A stretch of DNA of 45,468 nt from Hyperthermus sp. (GTDB taxonomy: Archaea > Thermoproteota > Thermoprotei_A > Sulfolobales > Pyrodictiaceae), in assembly GCA_003978665.1 (NCBI GenBank), contig QNYQ01000026.1, forward strand, positions 1 through 45,468. Reading direction: 5' to 3'. This document shows positions 21,963 to 32,364 of this stretch, piece by piece (position 1 is the stretch's first letter; each line of letters starts with the position of its first letter). The position numbers and the translations under genes are program-made. The notes beneath the pieces were generated by a model. That model was given only the letters and a program-made list of their open reading frames with translations, was not told the DNA's origin and made no database searches.

Positions 21963-22556
21963 TCATCTCTGGCGGCCGGGGGCTAGCTTCCCCCATAGTC
22001 TCTGCAGGGCCTTCTCATGGCTCTGCGTCCACTTTCCCTCCCGCTCCAGCCTCGACCTCACCTGTTCCTTGACGATCTCGGCCAGCTCTGTTAACAGTAC
22101 CAGCATTTCGTATGCTGCTTCTCCACGGCCTCGGTACTTGCTGTACTCTAGGTCTGGGTCCGGGCCGTGGTACTGGTAGTCGTGGAGGTCCAATGCTACT
22201 GCGGTGTACGCGGGGAAGTCCAGGTAGCCGGCTTCCTTCAGCAGCCTCGCTAGGAACTTGAGCCTGCTGCTAGGCACCCGGGGCACTGCCTTCTCCAGCA
22301 GCCACCTCCTCTGCTCCTCGCCCCCAAGCCTCCCGGCTACCCTGTCACTCTCCAGCGCCAGCAGTGCCCCGGTCAGCGCCCTCCAAGCCTGGAAGGCCTT
22401 GCCCGCAGCATTCCGAGTATAACCCCTCTCTAGGAACTCGAGGGCGAGTACAGCCTCAAGCAAAGCCTCCAAGACACGGACAGAGGCGTAGCCCAGCAAA
22501 TCCCTCCCAGGCTTTGGCAGCGGCTGGTCGAGGGCTTCTGCGAGGCTTCCGGGCAA
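21963..22556 (-). CDS. PaREP1/PaREP8-like helical protein
   Basis: A 197-residue all-helical protein. The core VLEALLEAVLALEFLERGYTRNAAGKAFQAWRALTGALL has the spacing seen in the archaeal PaREP1/PaREP8 family, which is abundant in hyperthermophilic Crenarchaeota and is related to HEPN-like helical bundles. A later segment, ALDLHDYQYHGPDPDLEYSKYRGRGEAAYEMLVLL, contains histidine, aspartate and arginine residues that could be functional. The start is TTG after AAGGGG. Function is unknown; association with nucleotidyltransferases or RNases, as in HEPN/MNT pairs, is not visible here. Confidence 0.6.
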   Translation of the reverse strand: MPGSLAEALDQPLPKPGRDLLGYASVRVLEALLEAVLALEFLERGYTRNAAGKAFQAWRALTGALLALESDRVAGRLGGEEQRRWLLEKAVPRVPSSRLKFLARLLKEAGYLDFPAYTAVALDLHDYQYHGPDPDLEYSKYRGRGEAAYEMLVLLTELAEIVKEQVRSRLEREGKWTQSHEKALQRLWGKLAPGRQR

Positions 22557-22875
22557 GGGGCCCCTTACCCATTACTGGCTAGGCCTCTAGGAGCTCTTAT
22601 GCTTTCACTTCCACGCCGAGCCGGTAGGGCCCTACTCTAGCTGATACCGGGAGCTTTCGAGTCCTGCAGAGGAGGTTCCCTTGAATCTCCAGTCTTGTCG
22701 GCTGTTATGCCATGTTATGGTGATATAGGCTGTGGTGTTTGCGGGAAGTATATGTGCATTGGGCTAGCAAATAGATATCCCGTCTTCTTCTCTTCCCGGG
22801 TGATGGAGGGCTTCCGTTGTGCTCTAGCCATATATTGGGTGCTTCTCTGTTGTGGGCTGTGGAGTGTGTGGGTTT
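22557..22875. other. Gap of 319 nt with a short cysteine-rich frame
   Basis: No firm gene. A 65-codon frame at 22695-22892 starts with TTG and encodes PCYGDIGCGVCGKYMCIG, a possible zinc or Fe-S knuckle, then a hydrophobic segment; it overlaps the next gene by 17 nt. It could be a small metal protein or chance. The TATA box at 22829 belongs to the next gene. Confidence 0.3.
22829..22838 (+). promoter_or_regulatory. TATA box for the 22876 gene
   Basis: CATATATTGG is centred about 43 nt before the ATG at 22876; initiation near 22859 gives a leader of about 16 nt. Confidence 0.5.
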
Positions 22876-23409
22876 ATGGCGAGGAGGTCTAGGAGGAGGA
22901 GTGTTGCGATAATTATGGCTTCAGGGTTTATTGCGTTATTGTTCCTTGAGATTCTTGCCATCTTCTCTCCCGCACTGTCAGGTTTACTTGGCCGTGGTGG
23001 AAAGGAACACTATGTGCTCTACCTCTATGCTCCACGCGACCTCTCCTCCAACGCTGACAGTGTGGGACGGGCCCTTGCAGACTCCATGAGCGCCAGCTAC
23101 GTTGTACATCCCGTCAACGTTACCGGGGTCCCTGCCATAGCTCTTGTAGTTAAAGGCGACAAGGGCCCTCTCGTGCTGACCCTCATACCTCCCATATCCA
23201 ACTCTTCCATGGTTTCAGAGGTCAAGAGCTATGTCACTGACCTAGTCCGCTTCGCACACTCTAGGCTGATGGATAACGAGACCCTCCTCTACATTGGTGG
23301 CACACCCTATAGGCTGCCGCGTAACATGAGCTATGTAGAGGATCTAGCCAAGCTTATACTCTCTAGAATGGCAGCCAATATGTCTCCTCCCGGTGCAGGC
23401 GGGGGCTGA
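22876..23409 (+). CDS. Membrane-anchored protein of unknown function
   Basis: About 177 residues. After a very basic start (ARRSRRRS) comes one membrane helix (VAIIMASGFIALLFLEILAIF) and then a domain outside the membrane with strands such as EHYVLYLYAPRDL, IALVVKGDKGPLVLTLIPP and a C-terminal helix. No family recognised; no cysteines for a redox role. ATG 22876 is chosen from the promoter spacing; a GTG at 22852 is in frame. The 3' end overlaps the next gene by 17 nt, so it is probably cotranscribed with the flavoprotein. Confidence 0.65.
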   Translation: MARRSRRRSVAIIMASGFIALLFLEILAIFSPALSGLLGRGGKEHYVLYLYAPRDLSSNADSVGRALADSMSASYVVHPVNVTGVPAIALVVKGDKGPLVLTLIPPISNSSMVSEVKSYVTDLVRFAHSRLMDNETLLYIGGTPYRLPRNMSYVEDLAKLILSRMAANMSPPGAGGG

Positions 23410-24517
23410 TGATGTTGTGGATGCTGCTATTATAGGTGGTGGCCCTGCCGGGCTTGCTGTAGCCAGCCATGTTAAGCACACCGACCTGGTAGTGTTGGAG
23501 GCCAGGAGAAAACTCGGCCACCCTCCCCACTGCACTGGCGTGGTAAGCCCCTCTACTGCTACAAGGCTCGATGCATGGGAGGTTGTTGAAGCCCAGTATA
23601 CCGTAGCGGTATTCCTTGATGGAGGGTTTAAGGAAGCCTGCAGGCTGGAGGACAAACCGGTCGCAGTTAAGCTTTCAAGGCCAGGGCTTGAAGAGCTTCT
23701 CGCAGCCAGGGTTGAAGATGCTGGTCACCGCGTGTACAGAGGTGTCAGGGTCCGTGGCGTTATAGACGGCAAGGGCGGCATACGAGTTGTAGCCGATGGC
23801 TGGAGGGGGTTTTTCGGCAGGGTTGTGGTAGCCACGGGAATAAACACCTATAACCCCACCATCCCCCTGCCGGTCTCCCAAGGCAGCTGTAATAGTATTG
23901 TGGGCGTGGAGGCTCGGGTAGTTTTCGAGGAGAGGGTGGGCGACGAGGAATTCTACACCATCCACGCCACGAGCCTCGCCCCAAGCTTCTTCGCCTGGAT
24001 AGCCCCCCTCTCCGGGGGCAGGGAAGCCGCTGTCGGCTTGGCGGGAGGAGTGCCTGGAAGCCTCTATGACAGGCTAAGGCTACTCCTCGCACTGGTCTCC
24101 CGTAGGCTTTCATGGATACGTGGGGTGAAAGACTATCGAGGCGGCGTCATAGCTAGAGGACCCCCCGCCCTAAAGGCTTCAAGAGGCCCCATCCTCTGGA
24201 TCGGCGATGTCCTCTGCGCCTCCAAGCCTTTCACTGGAGGAGGACTCTATGCCATAAGCGTGCTAGCCCCCCACGCAGCCAAGGCGCTGGATGCTGGCGA
24301 TGTTAACGGCTTAGAGGAGGTCTGGAAGAGTCTTAGGAGGGAGCTCATCCTCCAGCGCTCCGCAACCCGTGCTGCACTAGCCGCTAGACACCTCTTCCCC
24401 CGCCTCCTCAGCCTAGCCTGCTCTCCCGCCCGCCGAGGCCTTTGCAAGGTTAGGTTTGACGAGCATAGCAGCCTCCTACCATGCCTGCTCCTAGGGCTAG
24501 CATCCCGTGGAGACTAG
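23393..24517 (+). CDS. Geranylgeranyl reductase-family FAD-dependent oxidoreductase
   Basis: An FAD-binding Rossmann motif opens the protein (DAAIIGGGPAGLAVASHV), followed by the family's GHPPHCTGVVSP block and VGVEARVVFEE, and the second FAD motif ILWIGDVLCASKPFTGGGLYAI. Members saturate the double bonds of geranylgeranyl chains on archaeal lipids or of the menaquinone side chain. The neighbours (UbiA and UbiD types, convergent) make a quinone role attractive but membrane lipids are equally possible. GTG 23393 overlaps the previous gene; GTG 23417 is an alternative. Its end overlaps the convergent UbiA gene by 21 nt. Confidence 0.82.
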   Translation: MQAGADDVVDAAIIGGGPAGLAVASHVKHTDLVVLEARRKLGHPPHCTGVVSPSTATRLDAWEVVEAQYTVAVFLDGGFKEACRLEDKPVAVKLSRPGLEELLAARVEDAGHRVYRGVRVRGVIDGKGGIRVVADGWRGFFGRVVVATGINTYNPTIPLPVSQGSCNSIVGVEARVVFEERVGDEEFYTIHATSLAPSFFAWIAPLSGGREAAVGLAGGVPGSLYDRLRLLLALVSRRLSWIRGVKDYRGGVIARGPPALKASRGPILWIGDVLCASKPFTGGGLYAISVLAPHAAKALDAGDVNGLEEVWKSLRRELILQRSATRAALAARHLFPRLLSLACSPARRGLCKVRFDEHSSLLPCLLLGLASRGD

Positions 24518-25456
24518 CCTGTCGAGGACTATGGGGACGGCAATAACTATGCCTATTGCGAGGTTAGTGTTGAAAGCCTCCGGTATCGCTGCAACCCCCC
24601 TCCTCCTAAGCAAGACGTGCTGGTAGGCCAGCAACAGAGCCGATAACACCACCCCCAGCGCAGCCATAAACCCTAGATTGTAGGCTACTACGCCCAAAGC
24701 TAAGAGTAATGCTGTAGAAGCATGCATTGCCAGGCTTATGTCCAGCGCCGCCCCAGCCCCGAGCCTTGCGGGTATACTTCCCACGCCATGCCTTCTATCA
24801 AACTCGACGTCCAGGATAGCATAGTACGTGTCGAAGCCTGCAACCCAGAGCGCCACAGCTACAACATAGATCCAGGGGATCCCCGCCAGCACTCTTGAGA
24901 CACTATCCTCGATCATCCCCAGTGACGCTACAGAACCCCCGAAGATCACAAGGCCCAGCACTAGGCCCAAATGGATATGAGGCAGCCAATGAATTCTTTT
25001 AGCATGAGGATAAGTCATTGCCAGGATCCAGGGAAGAGGGCTCAGCATCATAGTATACTTGTTGATCATTACAGCCGAGGCATAGTACAGCACGCTGCCA
25101 AGCAATACGAGAACCCATGCGTCACGAGGCTTGACAGCCCCCGTGACGAGAGGCCTCGACCTCGTCCGCGGGTTCAACGCGTCTATATCCATGTCGGCCA
25201 AGTTGTTATAGGCCATTGCAGCAGTCCTCAACCCCAGCACAGCTAAGCCTATGAGAACAGCCTCCCGCAGGCCTATGCACCCGCTGCACGCCAGGCATGC
25301 ACCAGCATAAGCATAGGGGAGGCTGAACAAAGTATGCTCGATACGCACCAGCCTAGCCAGCGCCCTAACCCTACCCCTACCCGTCCTCCCAGGATCCCAG
25401 GAGGCCTGGCGCGTGAGAGACAAGGAGTAATCAGCTCCCCCCAAGCCCCATCTCAT
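24497..25456 (-). CDS. UbiA-family polyprenyltransferase
   Basis: Membrane prenyltransferase with eight or nine helices. The two Asp-rich motifs that bind Mg-diphosphate are present: AMAYNNLADMDIDALNPRTR (NxxxDxxxD form) and YAILDVEFDRRHGVGSIPAR. A start MRWGLGGAD inside the end of the UbiD gene (26-nt overlap) gives 319 residues; the family homology begins near LARLVRIEHTLFSLPYAY, so a later start could be used. Coupling to a UbiD-family decarboxylase points to prenylation of an aromatic acid in quinone synthesis, as with MqnP in the futalosine route; this is inference. Confidence 0.87.
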   Translation of the reverse strand: MRWGLGGADYSLSLTRQASWDPGRTGRGRVRALARLVRIEHTLFSLPYAYAGACLACSGCIGLREAVLIGLAVLGLRTAAMAYNNLADMDIDALNPRTRSRPLVTGAVKPRDAWVLVLLGSVLYYASAVMINKYTMMLSPLPWILAMTYPHAKRIHWLPHIHLGLVLGLVIFGGSVASLGMIEDSVSRVLAGIPWIYVVAVALWVAGFDTYYAILDVEFDRRHGVGSIPARLGAGAALDISLAMHASTALLLALGVVAYNLGFMAALGVVLSALLLAYQHVLLRRRGVAAIPEAFNTNLAIGIVIAVPIVLDRLVSTGC

Positions 25457-26963
25457 CCCACACCAAGTCTATACGCCTCACGGTATCCGGGTCAGGCTCA
25501 ACTTCAAGCGGCCACTCCCTCCACCCATACTCCTCGGGCAGCTTGCGCGTGGCATCTATCCCCAGCTTACTACCATAACCCGGAACCACCACGGCCGGGT
25601 CAAGGTGGTCGGTGTGGGCTCCAGGTATAACTACTACGTCCCTCTGCGGGTCCACATGAGCAGCCACAGCCCACATTACCTGGTTCAAATCGTTAACATC
25701 TATGTCATGATCGACTACAACCAGTATCTTCGTCAGCGATAACTGACCCAGCCCCCACAACGCCATCATAACCTTCTTCGCCTGCCCCGGGTAAGTCTTC
25801 CTTATGGAAACTATAGCTATGCCGTGGAAGACCCCGTAAACGGGCATGTTCACGTCCACTATCTCGGGGATCAGAGTCTTGATGAGGGGCAGGAATATCC
25901 TCTCGGCAGCCTTACCTATATACGCGTCCTCTAGAGGAGGCTTACCCACAACAGTGCCCACGTAGATAGGGTTGTCCCTCATCCAGATTCTCTCAACAGT
26001 CATCACCGGGAACCTGTGGACCGGCTTATCATAGTACCCCCAGTGGTCTCCAAAGGGCCCCTCCTCAGACTCTCGTCCAGGCTCTATGAAGCCCTCCACT
26101 ACTATCTCAGCCGTAGACGGGACCAGTATGCCGCTGGGAAGCTTGTAAACCCTTATCCCGCGCCCGGCCATAACACCTGCGAAGAACAGTTTGTCGACGG
26201 GAGGGGGAACGGGCATTGCGCCGGCAAGCATCGCTGCGGGATCGCCTCCCACAACAACCGCAACCCTCATAGCCTCCCCCTTCTCCATAGCGTCGAGGTA
26301 CGCGTGCCTCCCCCTCTTATGGAGCTGCCAGTGGATTACAGCCTCTCTTGCACCCTTCAACATGACCCTATAGGTGCCTATGCCTATCGTACCGCTCCTC
26401 GACTCCCTGAAATACACTTGCGCGAATGTAAAGTATCTCCCACCATCACGAGGCCACGACTTAAACGCTGGGATCGAGTTAAGATCGGCCTCATCACCCT
26501 CCAGCACATTATCCTCGAAACTAGCCCTCCTCGACGGCTTCGGAGTGAAGCGTGCGAGACCAGCTACATCCCTAAGGCTGCTAAGCTTCTCCAGCACACC
26601 CGTCGGCGGCGGCCTCCAGAGGAGGCCGGCAAGCCTCCAGCCAATATCCTCTAAGCGCTCAACCCCAAGAGCAAGCTTAATTCTCTCCATCGACCCAAAA
26701 ACATTACCCACAACCCTCCATCCAGGATAACCCTCCACGTTCTCAAAAAGTACAGCAGGGCCGCCACTCCTCATAACACGCCTCAACACCTCGGGTATCT
26801 CAAGGATAGGGCTTAGAGGAGTCCTCACACGCTTCAAGAGCCCACGCGACTCCAGTAGCTCAAGCAACTCCCTGAGATCGCTAGGCGCCTCCACGGGCTC
26901 CACCCACCCTTCACTATTCCCCGGAGAGTCGGCTGCCACCTTCCCGGGAGTAGACGGGGTCAT
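25431..26963 (-). CDS. UbiD-family prenylated-FMN-dependent decarboxylase
   Basis: The family decarboxylates aromatic or unsaturated acids using prenylated FMN made by UbiX. Characteristic blocks are DLRELLELLESRGLLKRV, IGTYRVMLKGAREAVIHWQ, VPSTAEIVVEGFIEPG, EGPFGDHWGYYDKP and the late HVDPQRDVVVIPG; the Arg of GTYRV and the Glu residues of AEIVVEG are candidates for the catalytic Arg-Glu pair. The 511-residue length is usual. ATG 26963 fits a leaderless transcript from the TATA box 25 nt upstream; GTG 26978 is in frame. It leads the reverse operon with ubiA and would fit MqnL of menaquinone synthesis. UbiX is not in the window. Confidence 0.88.
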   Translation of the reverse strand: MTPSTPGKVAADSPGNSEGWVEPVEAPSDLRELLELLESRGLLKRVRTPLSPILEIPEVLRRVMRSGGPAVLFENVEGYPGWRVVGNVFGSMERIKLALGVERLEDIGWRLAGLLWRPPPTGVLEKLSSLRDVAGLARFTPKPSRRASFEDNVLEGDEADLNSIPAFKSWPRDGGRYFTFAQVYFRESRSGTIGIGTYRVMLKGAREAVIHWQLHKRGRHAYLDAMEKGEAMRVAVVVGGDPAAMLAGAMPVPPPVDKLFFAGVMAGRGIRVYKLPSGILVPSTAEIVVEGFIEPGRESEEGPFGDHWGYYDKPVHRFPVMTVERIWMRDNPIYVGTVVGKPPLEDAYIGKAAERIFLPLIKTLIPEIVDVNMPVYGVFHGIAIVSIRKTYPGQAKKVMMALWGLGQLSLTKILVVVDHDIDVNDLNQVMWAVAAHVDPQRDVVVIPGAHTDHLDPAVVVPGYGSKLGIDATRKLPEEYGWREWPLEVEPDPDTVRRIDLVWDEMGLGGS

Positions 26964-26982
26964 GCTGGCTGGGAACACCTAT

Positions 26983-26993
26983 TCTAATTAAGG
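26983..26993 (-). promoter_or_regulatory. TATA box of the ubiD-ubiA operon
   Basis: Reverse-strand CCTTAATTAGA, centred 25 nt before ATG 26963, indicates a leaderless message and decides the start. Confidence 0.5.
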
Positions 26994-27127
26994 CTCGCCT
27001 ACAGTCAACAACAGCTTAAGGCGGCACGACCGGAGTGTGGTATCGCCCCCTCGGAGAACCCTTGGTGGGTGTGGCTCGGCTTCGGCCCAGGCTCGTATGG
27101 CCTGGAGTGCTGAAGCTTTGTGTTGTC

Positions 27128-28039
27128 TCATGGTCTTAGAACTAGCTTCGCGCCGTCAATAGCCGGGTACGTGTTAGGAAATATTCTCTTAGCTTCCCAT
27201 ACGAGGGGTTCTGGTGACGTGTAGCGTGCACTGAAGTGGGTCAACACGAGTATTTTGGCGGCAGCTTCTCTAGCGGCTCTTGCCGCATCCAATGCTGTGC
27301 TATGCCCCTCGTTGTGTGCTTCTTCAGCCATGTCGGAGGCGAAGGTCGCGTCATGAACTAGCACGTCAACATTCCGGGAGGCCTCCACCACGGAGTGTGA
27401 GGGAGCAGTATCGCCGGTGTATGATACTGAGATCCTATGCTGACTCCTCACCACATCGCTTGGCCGAATAACCCTGCCATTCACTCTAACCTCCAGGCCC
27501 CGCTGAAGCATCCCCAGGATAGGGCCCGGCTCGAGACCAAGCCTCCTTGCAGCATCAAGGTCGATCTTAGGCTTGCGTGGAGCCTCCCACAACCTGTAGC
27601 CGAAAGCCTCTACGCCCCGGTGGTTTACCGGGTAGGGCAACACCTCTATGCCGCCTGGAAGCCTTATCCTCTCCCATGCGCGAGCCTCTACAACCTCTAT
27701 GGGGTATGGTGGAAGCCATAGCGTTAGCTTGGCCACCTCCTCCACTAGAGAGCCAAGGCCCCGGGGGCCTATGAGGACTAAAGGCTTCGAGCGGCCGAGC
27801 ATGGCCATTGATTGTAGGAGCCCCGGGAGCCCAAGCACGTGGTCGCCATGTAGATGAGTAACTAGGATCGCAATTATCTTCGATGCACTTAAGCCAGCCA
27901 TGTCCAGGGCCTTCTGCACACCCTCGCCGGCATCAAGCAGTACTATGCGTGATTCATTAATGAACGCGAGACCCGGCAAACCCCTATTATTCCTGGGGAC
28001 AGCCGCGCCACTACCCAGGAACACTAGCCCGGCCTGCAA
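27128..28039 (-). CDS. rnz: Ribonuclease Z (tRNA 3'-end endonuclease)
   Basis: A metallo-beta-lactamase-fold enzyme that trims the 3' trailer of tRNA precursors. Seen are the opening LVFLGSGAAVPRNNRG, the zinc motif LVTHLHGDHVLGLPGL, the later VNHRGVEAFGY, the VSYTGDTAPSHS block, DVLVHDATFASD with the HEATF-type motif, and the last zinc His in ILVLTHFSARY. I give the TTG at 28039, next to the conserved N terminus; the frame is open back to TTG 28135 with 32 extra residues that show no family similarity. It is divergent from aroA. Confidence 0.9.
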   Translation of the reverse strand: MQAGLVFLGSGAAVPRNNRGLPGLAFINESRIVLLDAGEGVQKALDMAGLSASKIIAILVTHLHGDHVLGLPGLLQSMAMLGRSKPLVLIGPRGLGSLVEEVAKLTLWLPPYPIEVVEARAWERIRLPGGIEVLPYPVNHRGVEAFGYRLWEAPRKPKIDLDAARRLGLEPGPILGMLQRGLEVRVNGRVIRPSDVVRSQHRISVSYTGDTAPSHSVVEASRNVDVLVHDATFASDMAEEAHNEGHSTALDAARAAREAAAKILVLTHFSARYTSPEPLVWEAKRIFPNTYPAIDGAKLVLRP

Positions 28040-28155
28040 CCCCCATCTACCATAGCATTTAGCCAGAAGGATCCCCGGGGCCCCTTCGGATCCACTGTCA
28101 GTATTCGAGAGCCTCCCGCCTAAAAGACGCTGCAAGCAGCACGTATAACCCTCCC

Positions 28156-28163
28156 CTTTATAG
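28156..28163 (+). promoter_or_regulatory. TATA box of aroA
   Basis: CTTTATAG is centred 29 nt before GTG 28189, so transcription begins within a few nt of the start codon. Confidence 0.5.
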
Positions 28164-28188
28164 TTGTCGCACTAAATGAGCATGCAAG

Positions 28189-29499
28189 GTGTCCCGTATA
28201 GTGGTGAGTGTAAGGCTTAGGGGCGGGACTCAGCTATCCGGCATGGTCGCGGTTCCACCCTCTAAAAGCTATACTCACCGTGCACTCTTCGCGGCACTAC
28301 TGGCTAGTGGGACGTCAGAGATCATCAATCCCTTGTGGAGCCTGGACACCGAGGCCACAATGAATACTATAGCAGCATTCGGCTCCAATATATACAGGAG
28401 AGGGGACAGGCTTCTCGTAGAGTCTCAGGGGGCTGACTCGCTCTCATGGACGCCATGTATTAATGTAGGAGAGTCAGGCACTACAATGAGGCTATCCACG
28501 GGTATTGCAGCTCTACTAGACAAGCCCGTTCTCGTATACGGCTCCGGCAGGATCGGTGAGAGGCCCATCAAACCCCTTCTTCAAGCGCTGGCCCAGCTTG
28601 GAGCAAGATACCTGTTGAGCAACGGCTGCTGCCCTCCCCACGTGGTCATGGGGCCCTTGAGGAGGGGGTCTGCGAGGATTGATGCGTGGGAGAGTAGTCA
28701 GTATGTCTCGGCACTGCTCTACGCTGCTGCAGGGCTGGGGGAGCTCCACGTTCTAGTCGAGAGGGTTTCATCCAAGCCGTATATTGACATGACGATTAAG
28801 GTTCTAGAAGCCTTTGGGGTCACAGTGGAGAGGGAGGGCTACAGTAGACTCTGGGTCAAGGGCAGGCCCAAGCCCACCAGCTACAGGGTGTGGGGTGACT
28901 GGAGTAGTGCAGCGTCACTAGCAGCAGCTATAGCCGCGGCCGGCGGTAGGGCGGTCCTTAAGGGGCTTGCACGGGACGATCCCCACCCCGACAGCTCCGT
29001 AGCCGATCTCTTAGCGGTGGCGGGGGCCCGTGTAAGGTGGATGGGAGACGCTGTGGAGGTTTCTTCGCCGGGCCCCGGAGGCCTTGAAGCCTTCGAATGG
29101 TGCTTCCAAGATGCGCCGGACCTAGCTATGCCTGCTGCCTCCCTGGCGGCTGTGGCTTGCGGGGTCTCGAAGCTCTGCTGTATAAGTAGGCTTAGCCTAA
29201 AGGAGAGTGATAGGGTTGCCGCAATACTTGATGTACTGAAGACTGTGGGGGCGACAGCCTACCTTGTCGAGGATAGTAGGGGGGCTTGCCTAGAGGTTAG
29301 GGGGCTCTGCGGCGTTAGGGGTGGACGCGCGGTAATAGACTCCCACCGTGACCATAGGATAGCCATGATGGCCTCAGCGATATGTTTATCATCACTTAAT
29401 GAATGCATAATATTAGGCTCTGACAGCGTGGCTAAATCCTATCCAGGCTACTGGCAGGCATTGAGAAGGCTTGGAGCCATCGTGGAGGAGCGGAGATGA
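28189..29499 (+). CDS. aroA: 5-enolpyruvylshikimate-3-phosphate synthase
   Basis: Sixth step of the shikimate pathway, joining PEP to shikimate 3-phosphate. The six-fold repeat protein shows VPPSKSYTHRALFAALL (PEP/S3P-binding Lys-Ser), NVGESGTTMRLSTGIAA, a central SSQYVSALLYAAAG, LKESDRVAAI and DSHRDHRIAMMASAI (the conserved RDHR). The length of 436 is usual. The GTG start is close to the predicted transcript start. MEMO follows 6 nt after the stop, so the two are cotranscribed, an unusual pairing. No other aro gene is in the window. Confidence 0.94.
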   Translation: MSRIVVSVRLRGGTQLSGMVAVPPSKSYTHRALFAALLASGTSEIINPLWSLDTEATMNTIAAFGSNIYRRGDRLLVESQGADSLSWTPCINVGESGTTMRLSTGIAALLDKPVLVYGSGRIGERPIKPLLQALAQLGARYLLSNGCCPPHVVMGPLRRGSARIDAWESSQYVSALLYAAAGLGELHVLVERVSSKPYIDMTIKVLEAFGVTVEREGYSRLWVKGRPKPTSYRVWGDWSSAASLAAAIAAAGGRAVLKGLARDDPHPDSSVADLLAVAGARVRWMGDAVEVSSPGPGGLEAFEWCFQDAPDLAMPAASLAAVACGVSKLCCISRLSLKESDRVAAILDVLKTVGATAYLVEDSRGACLEVRGLCGVRGGRAVIDSHRDHRIAMMASAICLSSLNECIILGSDSVAKSYPGYWQALRRLGAIVEERR

Positions 29500-29505
29500 G
29501 TAGTC

Positions 29506-30411
29506 ATGGGGGGTGAGGCCAGAAGACCCTACGCGAGCCTTGCAGGATTCTATCCCTCAAACCCCGCCAGCCTAGAGAAGGCTCTAGTAGACAGCTTCCT
29601 CGACAAGAGGTTCGGGCCCGGGAGCCTACCCTCAGAGCGAAGGGGGGAGATCCTCCTCGTAGGAGGCGTCGTACCCCATGCGGGCTACAGCTACTCGGGT
29701 CCAGCCGCAGCCCACTTCTACAGCCTCTTGGCTTCAGCGAGAAGGCCGGACACTATTGTGATAATAGGCACCAACCACACGGGCTACGGCGGCTACTACA
29801 CGACCACAACCCGCTGGGATGAATGGGCCACTCCTCTAGGCACTGTTAAAGTGGATAAAGAGTTTATCCATGCCCTCCTAGACGCTACTAGTATTGTAGA
29901 GGATGATTACCTTGCTCACCTGGAGGAGCACAGCATAGAGGTGCAGCTCCCCTTCCTCCAGTACATTTACGGTGATGGATTCAAGATCGCCCCCATAGTT
30001 GCCAAGGAGGTATCGAAGAGGCTTGCCAAGGATATGGCTGCAGCGCTGAGGGAGGCTGCCGAGAGGACGGGTAGAAGCATAATGGTTCTTGCAAGCTCCG
30101 ACTTCACGCACCACGGCTACATATACGGCTACCTGGTGTTCACGGAGAACATAGCTTCTAACGTCGAGAAGCTTGACATGAAGGTTATAGATGCAATACT
30201 GGCCCTCGACACCGACCAGTTCCTAAGAACCATAGCTGAGACGGGGGCAACAGTTTGCGGTGTAGGGGCCATAGCAGCGTTAATGGAGTACGCGAAGACC
30301 AGGGGAAGGGTTGAGGCTAAGCTGCTCAAGTACTACAACTCAGCCCAGCTAACCGGCGACGAGGAGGTTGCTGTGGGCTACGCGAGCATAGCAATATACC
30401 TTAGAGAGTGA
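29506..30411 (+). CDS. MEMO1-family protein (AmmeMemoRadiSam B)
   Basis: MEMO proteins share the fold of extradiol dioxygenases and often belong to a three-part conserved set (AMMECR1, MEMO, radical SAM) whose function is unresolved. Here the histidines of the metal site are in VVPHAGYSYSGPAAAHFY, VIIGTNHTGYG and LEEHSIEVQLPFL, with the cysteine of TGATVCGVGAIAALM near the C terminus. Length is normal. In other archaea MEMO often lies with isoprenoid or similar genes; here it follows aroA by 6 nt. No radical SAM partner is close. Confidence 0.9.
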   Translation: MGGEARRPYASLAGFYPSNPASLEKALVDSFLDKRFGPGSLPSERRGEILLVGGVVPHAGYSYSGPAAAHFYSLLASARRPDTIVIIGTNHTGYGGYYTTTTRWDEWATPLGTVKVDKEFIHALLDATSIVEDDYLAHLEEHSIEVQLPFLQYIYGDGFKIAPIVAKEVSKRLAKDMAAALREAAERTGRSIMVLASSDFTHHGYIYGYLVFTENIASNVEKLDMKVIDAILALDTDQFLRTIAETGATVCGVGAIAALMEYAKTRGRVEAKLLKYYNSAQLTGDEEVAVGYASIAIYLRE

Positions 30412-30596
30412 TAGGGAGTGACAGGCCAGGCAGCTGCCCTCCTCACGGGGCTGGAGGCGTCCAGCAGGGTTCGCCGCGGTTTCGAGAGTTTTAGACGAGT
30501 GTTCCCAGACGCTATTCTATCCTAGTACGATTGTCTTCTTTTCCTCATTTAGGTTGTTAGAAACCTCCGGCCCGCTTTCCCGTCTTTTGCTGGCAA

Positions 30597-30606
30597 GTAT
30601 TTTAAC
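30597..30606 (+). promoter_or_regulatory. TATA box of the amt-glnK operon
   Basis: GTATTTTAAC, 45 nt before the amt ATG, gives a leader of about 20 nt. The gap 30412-30645 otherwise has T-rich runs (TCTTCTTTTCC near 30535) that may end the aroA-MEMO transcript; no gene is seen. Confidence 0.5.
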
Positions 30607-30645
30607 AGCGTTCGCACGCCTCCTTCGCCGGCAAGGGTTATTGGA

Positions 30646-32225
<1,580 letters not shown>

Positions 32226-32277
32226 GGCTGTAGCAGGCAGCAACACCAGGGGTCAAGCGGCAGTGCATGCGTAGAAG

Positions 32278-32286
32278 TATAAATAA
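32278..32286 (+). promoter_or_regulatory. Strong TATA box of the peroxiredoxin gene
   Basis: TATAAATAA is the best TATA match in the window. Transcription from about 32305 would leave a leader of about 60 nt before ATG 32365, unusually long here, so an effect on translation is possible. Confidence 0.6.
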
Positions 32287-32364
32287 GGGGTAAGACGGGA
32301 TCTAAACCAACCATAAGCCCTAGACCCTTGAGCCCACAGCATGTTCCCTGGAGAGGTGGCTGGC

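Noticed and set aside
25681-25720. tRNA-like TTCAAATC sequence
   Set aside because: It lies inside the UbiD coding region and no acceptor, D or anticodon arms can be drawn around it.
26016-26654. Forward 212-codon frame inside the UbiD gene
   Set aside because: Fully antisense to conserved UbiD motifs, with Arg/Pro/His-rich shadow composition.
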